From Candidatus Omnitrophota bacterium (GTDB taxonomy: Bacteria; Omnitrophota; Gorgyraeia; B26-G9): 10,196 bases of DNA. Position 1 is the stretch's first letter, and every line of letters starts with the position of its first letter. Below, one piece after another: positions 1-7,088 of the stretch. Position numbers and translations under genes: made by a program. Where the stretch lies: positions 1 to 10,196 of the forward strand of contig JAQULA010000045.1 of assembly GCA_028718845.1 (NCBI GenBank), read 5' to 3'. The notes under the pieces were generated by a model. The model was given only the letters and a program-made list of their open reading frames with translations, did not search any database and was not told the origin of the DNA.

Positions 1-829
1 ATTCCGTCAGATCGCTTTCGCCGCAGGGTTGGTTAAGCAGCTTTACGATCAGCGCGTCGATTTTTTCCCGCCGGTATGCCCCCGGACATTCGTAGATGCT
101 TTTTACGTCGATGGCCTGGATTACCGCGTCGGCATCGACATTGCAAAAAAGGGCGATTTTTTCCCGGGCTTCTTTGGAAAGCACTTTTTCAGTTCGGCAT
201 AAGATAATATCCGGGATAATCCCGATTTCCCGCAGCGTGCCCACGCTGTGCTGGGTCGGTTTGGTTTTGATTTCCCCCGCGGATTTGATGAACGGCACCA
301 GCGTTAAATGAATATTAATCGCATATTCCTTGCCCAATTCATGCTTCAACTGACGGATCGCCTCCAGAAACGGCAGCCCTTCGATATCTCCGACCGTGCC
401 GCCGATTTCCACGATAACGATATCGACTTTTTTCCCGTAAGCGACTTTTTTGATCCCGTCTTTTATTTCATCGGTGATATGGGGAATAATCTGGACCGTT
501 TTGCCCAGATAGTCGCCCTGACGTTCTTTACTGATAACCGAGTAATATATTTTCCCGGTGGTAATATTGTTGTCCCGGGTCAATTTCGCTTTGGTAAAAC
601 GTTCGTAGTGGCCGAGGTCCAGGTCGGTTTCCGCTCCGTCATCGGTAACGTAAACTTCGCCGTGCTGAAAGGGGTTCATCGTTCCCGGGTCGACATTGAT
701 ATACGGGTCACACTTGATCAATGTCACTTTCAATCCCCGCGCTTCCAGGAGCTTCCCGATGGAAGCGGAAGCAATGCCCTTGCCCAGACTGGAAACAACG
801 CCGCCGGTTATAAAAATAAATTTTGCCAT
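1..829 (-). CDS. pyrG: CTP synthase, N-terminal part (3' end beyond window)
   Basis: CTP synthase makes CTP from UTP, ATP and glutamine-derived ammonia in the cytoplasm, the last step of pyrimidine nucleotide synthesis. The 276 visible codons cover the whole synthetase (amidoligase) domain and the start of the linker. The P-loop GGVVSSLGKG is at residues 9-18, KCDPYINVDPGT at 39-50, the metal/nucleotide segment DDGAETDLDLGHYE at 63-76, EIGGTVGDIE at 141-150 and KTKPTQHSV near 190-200. These match the E. coli enzyme closely, with no gap or frameshift. The C-terminal glutaminase domain, about half of the usual 530-550 residues, lies beyond the left edge. ATG at 829 is chosen because MAKFIFITGG is the standard family N-terminus and a GGAG at 838-835 sits 5 bases upstream. 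The gene follows DUF1846 after 77 bases that contain a terminator-like hairpin. Confidence 0.97.
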   Translation of the reverse strand, partial: MAKFIFITGGVVSSLGKGIASASIGKLLEARGLKVTLIKCDPYINVDPGTMNPFQHGEVYVTDDGAETDLDLGHYERFTKAKLTRDNNITTGKIYYSVISKERQGDYLGKTVQIIPHITDEIKDGIKKVAYGKKVDIVIVEIGGTVGDIEGLPFLEAIRQLKHELGKEYAINIHLTLVPFIKSAGEIKTKPTQHSVGTLREIGIIPDIILCRTEKVLSKEAREKIALFCNVDADAVIQAIDVKSIYECPGAYRREKIDALIVKLLNQPCGESDLTE

Positions 830-876
830 ACGGTCTCCATTTATCCGCGCATATCTGAATCTGCGGGATTCCGCTC

Positions 877-902
877 AAAAACACCGGGAGTCATCCCGGG
901 TG
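877..902 (-). terminator. Hairpin plus T-run between DUF1846 and pyrG (terminator or attenuator)
   Basis: On the minus strand, CACC(C)GGGA at 902-894 pairs with TCCCGGTG at 889-882. The stem has 8 pairs with one bulged C and a four-base loop TGAC, and five T's follow directly at 881-877. This is the layout of an intrinsic terminator, though the T-run is short. It begins 4 bases after the DUF1846 stop codon and ends 47 bases before the pyrG start. Either it limits read-through into pyrG or it is part of a pyrG leader attenuator. Activity is inferred; only the structure is seen. Confidence 0.55.
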
Positions 903-906
903 AGCT

Positions 907-2424
907 TCATAGTACAAACAGCCCTTTCGTGGAAAAACTCGGTTCACTGGTTAAGTTCACTCCCAGCCGCCGCAGCCCGGTTTCGTCTCCGGGAGTCGGC
1001 ATATGCGTCATATGCACTTCACACCCCTGCAGGTCATGTAATTTCTCCATTGCCGCCTGCGCGGTGGGATTCGTTGCCGCGCTGATACTCAACGCAATCA
1101 AGGCTTCATCCAGCGACAGGCTCACGCTTCTCGCTTTTAAAATATCGCTGTTCAACACCCGTATCGATTCAAGGATATTCGGGGATAATAAATGAATTTT
1201 ATCCGGGATATCGGCCATTTTCTTTATCGCGTTCAATACCAGGCTTGATGCCGCGTGCATTAACGGCGAATTTTTACCGGTAATGATCGAGCCGTCCTTT
1301 AATTCCACAGCCGCTCCGCAAAAAATACCGTCCTGTCCCTCGCTCTTTTTTTGCGCCGCAGCAGCGGTATCGCGTGCCGGAGCAACCACCGCCCGGTCTT
1401 CCGGCTTTATATGCAATTCCTCCATCAGCAGCTCTACGCGCTGCACGGTTTCCTTATCCACGAACCCCATCATATATTCGCAGGCGTAGCGGAAATAGCG
1501 GCGGATTACTTCCTGTTTTGCCGCGTCTTTGACTATCTCATCATCAACAATCCCGAACCCGGCGCGATTAACTCCCATATCCGTCGGCGACTGGTAGCGG
1601 GATTCCGCGTGAGTTATCTTTTCTAAAATCCGCTTCAATACGGGAAAAACTTCGACGTCCCGGTTGTAATTGACCGCCGAGGTACTATACGCCTCTAAAT
1701 GAAACGGGTCGATAAGATTAAAATCGCGGATATCCGCGGTTGCCGCTTCATAGGCGACATTAACCGGGTGTTTGAGCGGAATATTCCAGATCGGAAAGGT
1801 TTCGAATTTCGCGTACCCGCTTTTCAGCCCCCGGCGATAATCATGATATAACTGCGAAAGGCAGGTCGCTAATTTCCCGCTGCAGGGGCCGGGTCCGGTA
1901 ACAATAACCAGAGGGTTTTTTGTCTGAATATATTCATTCGCCCCATATCCCTCATCGCTGACAATCAGGTCGACATTCGTAGGATAGCCCTTGGTAAATG
2001 AATGCGTGTAGACTTTGATATTGCGGCGTTCCAATTTATTTTTGAAAATTTTAACCGCCGGCTGGTTATCGAAACGGGTTATCACGACCGCGCGGATCCC
2101 GATCCCGCGGGCTTCCAGGTCATCAATCACTTTCAAAACATCGACATCGTAGGTGATCCCGAAATCCGCCCGGATTTTTCTGCGTTCGATATCCCCGGAA
2201 TAAATGCACAGGATAATATCGGCCTTATCTTTCAACTGCTGCAAAAGCTGCATTTTCACATTGGGCGCGAAGCCGGGCAAAACCCGCGCGGCATGATAAT
2301 CGAACAGTAATTTCCCGCCGAATTCAAGGTACAACGTGCCGTCGAACGAGCGTACCCGTTCCAGGATCGCCGCGGTTTGTTCCTTTAAATACCGCTCATT
2401 ATCAAACCCGATTTTTGCGGCCAT
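907..2424 (-). CDS. UPF0371/DUF1846 family protein, function unknown
   Basis: A 505-residue protein of the UPF0371 (DUF1846) family, near the length usual for that family. Recognisable conserved blocks are KIGFDNERYL at 4-13, LYLEFGGKLLFDYHAARVLP at 31-50, KIRADFGITYD at 83-93, GYPTNVDLIVSDEGYG at 146-161, a glycine-rich P-loop-like TGPGPCSGKLATCLSQ at 176-191, YAKFETFPIWN at 204-214, HPVNVAYEAATAD at 219-231 and YQSPTDMGVN at 277-286. The glycine-rich loop ends in GKL rather than GK[ST], so it is not a canonical Walker A; nucleotide binding is only an inference. No signal peptide or membrane segment is seen, so it is probably cytoplasmic. The start at 2424 is preferred over an upstream ATG at 2541, because the family N-terminus begins here and an AGGA lies 7 bases upstream. 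It follows purF by 4 bases and precedes pyrG, which suggests co-expression with nucleotide synthesis enzymes. The biochemical role is not known to me. Confidence 0.93.
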   Translation of the reverse strand: MAAKIGFDNERYLKEQTAAILERVRSFDGTLYLEFGGKLLFDYHAARVLPGFAPNVKMQLLQQLKDKADIILCIYSGDIERRKIRADFGITYDVDVLKVIDDLEARGIGIRAVVITRFDNQPAVKIFKNKLERRNIKVYTHSFTKGYPTNVDLIVSDEGYGANEYIQTKNPLVIVTGPGPCSGKLATCLSQLYHDYRRGLKSGYAKFETFPIWNIPLKHPVNVAYEAATADIRDFNLIDPFHLEAYSTSAVNYNRDVEVFPVLKRILEKITHAESRYQSPTDMGVNRAGFGIVDDEIVKDAAKQEVIRRYFRYACEYMMGFVDKETVQRVELLMEELHIKPEDRAVVAPARDTAAAAQKKSEGQDGIFCGAAVELKDGSIITGKNSPLMHAASSLVLNAIKKMADIPDKIHLLSPNILESIRVLNSDILKARSVSLSLDEALIALSISAATNPTAQAAMEKLHDLQGCEVHMTHMPTPGDETGLRRLGVNLTSEPSFSTKGLFVL

Positions 2425-2428
2425 AAAG

Positions 2429-3808
2429 TTATCCTTTTTTTTCCAGCATTTTCTTGGAAAAATGCCGGGGTATTTTTGTCGGATAATCGCCGTTAAAACA
2501 GGCCGTACAGAATTCACACGCCGGCAACAGCATCGCCGCAAGCATTCCTTCCAGACTCAAATATTCCAGGCTGTCCAATCCCATGAATTTTTTAACTTCG
2601 TTAACGCTGCGGTTGGCCGCGATCAGTTCTTTTTTGGTCGGGAAATCGATACCGTAAAAACAAGGGCAGGTTATCGGAGGACAGCTGATCCGCATATGCA
2701 CTTCTTTCGCGCCCGCTTCATAGAGAGTTTTCACGCGTGCTTTACTGGTCGTCCCGCGCACAATCGAATCTTCCACCACCGCCAGGCGCTTTCCGTTGAT
2801 CGCGTCCTTGATCGAATTAAGCTTCACTTTTACTCGAAAGTCACGAATAAATTGAGACGGCTGAATAAAGGTTCGGCCAACATAGTGATTGCGGATCATC
2901 CCGATTTCCTGCGGGATTTTCGATTTATTGGCAAACCCCATCGCCGCGTAACTGCCGGAGTCCGGAATCGGCATCACCAGATCACAATTTTTCGCCGGCG
3001 CTTCTTTGGCCAATTGTTCGCCCAGGCGTTTTCGGGTCAAATAAACGTTTTTCCCGAAGATATTGCTGTCCGGACGGGCAAAATAAATATATTCGAAGAT
3101 ACAAAAAGCGTGCTTGCGTTTAGGAAACGGTTTGATCGAGGCAAGGCCTTGTTTGGTGATAAACACGATTTCGCCCGGTTCAATATCGCGGATATACTCC
3201 GCCTGCATCAGATCCAGGGCGCAGGTCTCGCTTGCCAGCACGTAGGAGCCGTCAAACTTCCCCAGGCACAACGGCCTAAATCCGTGCGGGTCCCGCGCGC
3301 CGACTAAAATATCATCCAGCAGCATTACCAGCGAATACGCTCCCTCCAGCGGGGCCAGCGCTTCGATCACCCGCTGTTTGCAATCTTTATGCTTAGACTG
3401 CGCCAACAGATGCACGATTATCTCGGAATCCATGGTCGTTTGGAATATCGAACCGTTCTCTTCCAGCCGTTCCCGCAATACCGAGGTATTGGTAAAATTA
3501 CCGTTATGGGCGATGGCAATACTGCCGCGTTTATGGCAAACCAGAAACGGCTGGATATTTCGCTGCAGGCTCGAACCGGTAGTGGAATAGCGCACATGCC
3601 CCACGGAAATATCGCCGCGCAGAGAACGAATCGCCGCTTCATCAAATATATCCGCGACCAGCCCCATGCCCTGATGCGAATGCATGTTCCTGCGGTCATA
3701 GGAAACAATCCCCGCGCTTTCTTCGCCGCGATGCTGCAACGCATAGAGCCCCAGATAAGTAAGCCGGGCGGCATCCTTATGTCCGGTTATGCCGATAATT
3801 CCACACAT
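2429..3808 (-). CDS. purF: Amidophosphoribosyltransferase (glutamine PRPP amidotransferase), [4Fe-4S] class
   Basis: PurF transfers glutamine amide nitrogen to PRPP, giving 5-phosphoribosylamine, the committed step of purine synthesis. The 459-residue protein has an N-terminal Ntn-hydrolase glutaminase domain (about 1-230) with the nucleophile at Cys2 (MCGIIG), QHRGEESAGI at 25-34, HVRYSTTG at 71-78 and HNGNFTN at 101-107. The phosphoribosyltransferase domain (about 235-459) carries the PRPP loop VVEDSIVRGTTSK at 344-356. Cys236, Cys383, Cys434 and Cys437 match the four cluster-ligating cysteines of the B. subtilis enzyme (CIFEYIYFARPDS, PCFYGID, FCTACF), so an Fe-S cluster is expected. Unlike B. 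subtilis PurF there is no propeptide: the frame upstream reaches a stop with no ATG, GTG or TTG. Processing would therefore need only methionine removal. A GAAGGG lies 11 bases upstream, a rather long spacing. The gene starts 27 bases after the carB stop. Confidence 0.97.
   Translation of the reverse strand: MCGIIGITGHKDAARLTYLGLYALQHRGEESAGIVSYDRRNMHSHQGMGLVADIFDEAAIRSLRGDISVGHVRYSTTGSSLQRNIQPFLVCHKRGSIAIAHNGNFTNTSVLRERLEENGSIFQTTMDSEIIVHLLAQSKHKDCKQRVIEALAPLEGAYSLVMLLDDILVGARDPHGFRPLCLGKFDGSYVLASETCALDLMQAEYIRDIEPGEIVFITKQGLASIKPFPKRKHAFCIFEYIYFARPDSNIFGKNVYLTRKRLGEQLAKEAPAKNCDLVMPIPDSGSYAAMGFANKSKIPQEIGMIRNHYVGRTFIQPSQFIRDFRVKVKLNSIKDAINGKRLAVVEDSIVRGTTSKARVKTLYEAGAKEVHMRISCPPITCPCFYGIDFPTKKELIAANRSVNEVKKFMGLDSLEYLSLEGMLAAMLLPACEFCTACFNGDYPTKIPRHFSKKMLEKKG
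2432..2435 (-). promoter_or_regulatory. Ribosome binding site of the DUF1846 gene, inside the purF 3' end
   Basis: AGGA at 2435-2432 lies within the last codons of purF, 7 bases before the ATG at 2424. It settles the DUF1846 start. Only 4 bases separate the purF stop from this ATG, so translational coupling is likely. Confidence 0.7.
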
Positions 3809-3819
3809 GATTATTCTAT

Positions 3820-3825
3820 CCCTTC
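3820..3825 (-). promoter_or_regulatory. Ribosome binding site of purF (long spacing)
   Basis: GAAGGG at 3825-3820 is followed by an 11-base AT-rich spacer before the ATG at 3808. The spacing is longer than the usual 5-9 bases. No alternative in-frame start exists between the preceding in-frame stop and this ATG, so the start is not in doubt. Confidence 0.55.
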
Positions 3826-3835
3826 TATACGATTA

Positions 3836-6800
3836 TTATTGTTTTTTTTCGGCTTCTTTATAATAATCCTGCAACGCCTTTGGAAAAATTTTTTCCTGCT
3901 TAAAAGCGTCGATACCTTTAACACTCGCCTCGGCCGCGGCCATCGTCGTAATATACGGCACTTTCTGCTGGATAGCCATAACGCGGATATAACTATCATC
4001 CGCTTTCCCGCTGCGCCCCACCGGCGTATTAATAATTAAATTTATTTCCTGGTTCTTCATCGCATCGACAATATTCGGGCGGCCTTCATGAACTTTTTTT
4101 ATCTGAACATTATCAATGCCGTTTTCCCGCAGCAACCGGCTTGTCCCTTCGGTAGCATAAATAGCAAAACCGAGCTTTACGATACTGCGCGCGATCGGCA
4201 GCAATGCTTTCTTATCCTTATCGGCCACCGTTAACAAGACATTACCCTGCACCGGAAGCTTTGTTCCCGCCGCTTCTTCGGCCTTGTAAAAAGCCAGCGC
4301 GAAAGAATCGGCAATGCCCATCACCTCTCCGGTGGCGCGCATTTCCGGTCCGAGCACCGGATCAACCCCGGGAAACATGTTAAAGGGGAAAACCGCTTCC
4401 TTGACGGCTACATAAGCTAATTTTTTTACTTTCAATTCCGGGAAATCCTTGATTTTCTTTCCCAACATCAGCTGGGTGGCGATACGGGCAATCGGAATGC
4501 CCATGACTTTGGATACCAGCGGCACCGTGCGCGAAGCGCGCGGGTTCGCCTCTAAAATATAGACCTTATCTTCGCAGATTGCGTACTGGATATTCATCAA
4601 ACCGACGACCCCCAATTCCTCGGCAATCTGCTTGGAATATTTCTCGATGGTTTTCAGATGCTTTTCCTTGATCGTCCGGCTCGGAATAACGCAGGCGGAA
4701 TCTCCGGAATGGACGCCGGCTAATTCAATATGTTCCATGATCGCGGCCACAAAAGTTTCCTTGCCGTCGCACAGGGCATCGACTTCCGTCTCAATGGCAT
4801 TTTCCAGAAAGCGGTCGATCAGCATCGGGTGTTCCGGGCAAACCTGAATCGCTTCGACGGCATAACGCCGCAGCATTACCTCGTCATAAATTACCTCCAT
4901 GCCACGGCCGCCCAACACATAGGAAGGCCGCACCATCAGCGGATAGCCGATTTTTCCGGCAATCGCCAAGGCTTCCTCCAGCGAACGCGCCGTACCGCTT
5001 TCCGGCTGCGGGATATTCAAGGCGATCATCTTCTTGCGAAATTCTTCCCGGTCTTCCGCCAGGTTAATGCATTCCGGGGTCGTGCCTAAAATCCGCACCC
5101 CGTTATCTTTTAATTCCTGGGCGATATTCAGCGGCGTCTGTCCGCCGAACTGCACGATCACCCCTTCCGGTTTTTCTTTTTCATAAATGGAGAGGACATC
5201 CTCCACGGTCAGCGGTTCAAAATAAAGCTTGTTCGAGGTATCGTAATCCGTGGACACGGTTTCCGGATTACAATTAACCATGATCGATTCATATCCCTCG
5301 TCGCGCAGGACAAACGCGGCGTGCACACAGGTATAATCAAACTCGATCCCCTGTCCGATGCGGTTGGGGCCGCCGCCTAAAATCATCACTTTTTTCCGAT
5401 TGGAAACCGGCACGGAATCTTTGGCGTTATAGGTGGAATAATAATACGCTGCGTTTTTAACCCCGCTTACGGGAACCGCTTCATAGCTTTCGCGCATCCC
5501 GCAGCGCAGACGCCGGGTCCGGACTTCTTTCTCGGACACATTGAACAATCCGGCAAGATATTTATCGGCAAATCCCCACTGCTTAGCCTTGATCAGTTTT
5601 TCATCGGGAAGTTTTTTCCAGGCGCTGGAGAGCAATTCTTTTTCAAATTCAACCAGATCTTTCATTTCCTGAATAAAGTGACGGTGGACATGCGTAAGGC
5701 TGTGCAGTTCATCGACCGGCATGCCTTTGCGCAAGGTTTCATACATCAAAAAAATACGCTCGCTGGAGGGTACGGCTATTTTTTCTTTCAAGCGGTCCAG
5801 GGACAGCGTGCCAAAATCCTTCGCTCCGCCCAGGCCGTAGCGTTTTATTTCCAGGGAACGAATCGCTTTCTGGAACGCCTCTTTAAACGTCTTGCCGATA
5901 CTCATGACCTCGCCCACAGCTTTCATCTGCGTGCCGAGGATATCCTGCGCGCCGGGAAACTTTTCAAAAGCCCAGCGGGCAAACTTGATCACCACATAAT
6001 CACCGCTGGGGGCATATTGTTCCAAGGTCCCCTTTTTCCAGTAAGGGATCTCATCCATGGACAACCCGGCCGCGAGTTTTGTGGAAATACGCGCAATCGG
6101 AAATCCCGTTGCCTTGGAAGCCAGCGCCGACGACCGCGAAGTGCGCGGGTTAATCTCAATAACCACCAGCCGGTCATCTTCCGGGTTATGGGCAAATTGA
6201 ATATTGGTTCCGCCGATCACCCCGATCGCGTCAACAATTTTGTAGGAAATTTCCTGCAGCCGTTTTTGCAATGACTCCGGGACCGTCAGCATCGGAGCCG
6301 CGCAGAAACTATCCCCGGTATGGATGCCCATGGCATCGATATTTTCGATGAAACATACCGTGATTTTCTGGTCCTTATGATCGCGCACCACTTCCAATTC
6401 CAGCTCTTCCCAGCCCAGCACCGATTCTTCAATCAGCACCTGGCGCACCAGGCTGGCGTCCAGACCGCGCGTGGCAATTTCCCGCAATTCTTCAACATTA
6501 TAGGCAATCCCGCCGCCGGTGCCGCCCAAAGTATAGGCCGGGCGCACGACTACCGGATATTTCAGGCGTTCGGCGATCTTTTCCGCTTCTTCCACCGCAT
6601 AACACGGCTCAGACAGCGGCATGGAAATACCGAGTTTTTTCATCGTGTCTTTAAAAATAATCCGGTCTTCGCCGCGCTCGATAGCGTCCTCTTTGACGCC
6701 GATCAGTTCGACGTTGTGTTTTTTCAAAACTCCCGCGCGAGATAAAGCGATAGAAAGATTCAACCCGGTCTGCCCGCCGAGATTGGGCAAAAGCGCGTCC

Positions 6801-7048
6801 GGTTTTTCTTTCTCGATTATTTTCTCGATACTTTCCACGGTTAACGGTTCAATGTAGGTCTTATCGGCCATACCGGGATCGGTCATAATTGTCGCCGGGT
6901 TCGAATTAACCAGCACAACTTCGTATCCCTCTTCCTTTAACGCCTTACAGGCCTGCGTTCCGGAATAATCGAATTCACAGGCCTGGCCGATAATAATCGG
7001 GCCGGACCCGATAATCAATATTTTGTGGATATCATTTCTGCGCGGCAT
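3836..7048 (-). CDS. carB: Carbamoyl-phosphate synthase large subunit, second tandem copy (divergent subtype)
   Basis: CarB makes carbamoyl phosphate from bicarbonate, two ATP and ammonia delivered by CarA, feeding pyrimidine and arginine synthesis. This copy has 1070 residues, against 1073 in E. coli. It shows both synthetase halves (about 1-400 and 551-930), the oligomerisation region between them, and a C-terminal MGS-like allosteric domain (about 931-1070). The N-half ATP-grasp residues are present: Arg129, Arg169, Glu208, Glu215, His243, Gln284, Glu298 and Asn300. The C-half has Arg707, Gln821, Glu833 and Asn835. Ornithine-site equivalents Glu753, Asp761 and Glu884 are kept. UMP-site equivalents Thr966, Thr969, Lys985 (KVHEGRP) and Asn1007 are also kept. 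It differs from the neighbouring carB: after GIHTGDS it reads FCAAPMLT, where E. coli has ITVAPAQT, and the linker reads PVSGVKNAAYYYSTYN without the usual CAAEFEA. The start at 7048 follows a strong GGGGAG; an in-frame ATG at 7102 would overlap the upstream carB. Confidence 0.95.
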   Translation of the reverse strand: MPRRNDIHKILIIGSGPIIIGQACEFDYSGTQACKALKEEGYEVVLVNSNPATIMTDPGMADKTYIEPLTVESIEKIIEKEKPDALLPNLGGQTGLNLSIALSRAGVLKKHNVELIGVKEDAIERGEDRIIFKDTMKKLGISMPLSEPCYAVEEAEKIAERLKYPVVVRPAYTLGGTGGGIAYNVEELREIATRGLDASLVRQVLIEESVLGWEELELEVVRDHKDQKITVCFIENIDAMGIHTGDSFCAAPMLTVPESLQKRLQEISYKIVDAIGVIGGTNIQFAHNPEDDRLVVIEINPRTSRSSALASKATGFPIARISTKLAAGLSMDEIPYWKKGTLEQYAPSGDYVVIKFARWAFEKFPGAQDILGTQMKAVGEVMSIGKTFKEAFQKAIRSLEIKRYGLGGAKDFGTLSLDRLKEKIAVPSSERIFLMYETLRKGMPVDELHSLTHVHRHFIQEMKDLVEFEKELLSSAWKKLPDEKLIKAKQWGFADKYLAGLFNVSEKEVRTRRLRCGMRESYEAVPVSGVKNAAYYYSTYNAKDSVPVSNRKKVMILGGGPNRIGQGIEFDYTCVHAAFVLRDEGYESIMVNCNPETVSTDYDTSNKLYFEPLTVEDVLSIYEKEKPEGVIVQFGGQTPLNIAQELKDNGVRILGTTPECINLAEDREEFRKKMIALNIPQPESGTARSLEEALAIAGKIGYPLMVRPSYVLGGRGMEVIYDEVMLRRYAVEAIQVCPEHPMLIDRFLENAIETEVDALCDGKETFVAAIMEHIELAGVHSGDSACVIPSRTIKEKHLKTIEKYSKQIAEELGVVGLMNIQYAICEDKVYILEANPRASRTVPLVSKVMGIPIARIATQLMLGKKIKDFPELKVKKLAYVAVKEAVFPFNMFPGVDPVLGPEMRATGEVMGIADSFALAFYKAEEAAGTKLPVQGNVLLTVADKDKKALLPIARSIVKLGFAIYATEGTSRLLRENGIDNVQIKKVHEGRPNIVDAMKNQEINLIINTPVGRSGKADDSYIRVMAIQQKVPYITTMAAAEASVKGIDAFKQEKIFPKALQDYYKEAEKKQ

Positions 7049-7055
7049 ATCATTT

Positions 7056-7061
7056 CTCCCC
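7056..7061 (-). promoter_or_regulatory. Ribosome binding site of the second carB
   Basis: GGGGAG at 7061-7056 sits 7 bases before the ATG at 7048, within the 40-base gap after the upstream carB. It supports the start at MPRRNDIHKI over the in-frame ATG at 7102, which would add 18 residues unlike any CarB N-terminus. Confidence 0.75.
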
Positions 7062-7088
7062 ACTTTAATATGGCAGACAACTCTTTGC

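Noticed and set aside
860..875. Small inverted repeats GAATC-GATTC and GCGG-CCGC in the pyrG leader
   Set aside because: Stems of four to five pairs are expected by chance in a GC-rich gap; no separate function can be supported.
840..880. Promoter for pyrG in the gap (TTGAGC, 17 bases, GATATG)
   Set aside because: The -10 match is only three of six and the -35 four of six, and it overlaps the T-run of the hairpin; too weak to annotate.
308..1195. Long plus-strand open frame opposite pyrG and DUF1846
   Set aside because: It is antisense to two clearly recognised genes and its translation resembles no family I know. The same holds for open frames at 2336-3307, 5678-6274 and 9633-10094.
2425..2541. 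39-residue N-terminal extension of the DUF1846 protein from ATG at 2541
   Set aside because: It lies wholly over the purF coding end in another frame, is Cys/Arg-rich and unlike the family, and a good ribosome binding site sits before the ATG at 2424.
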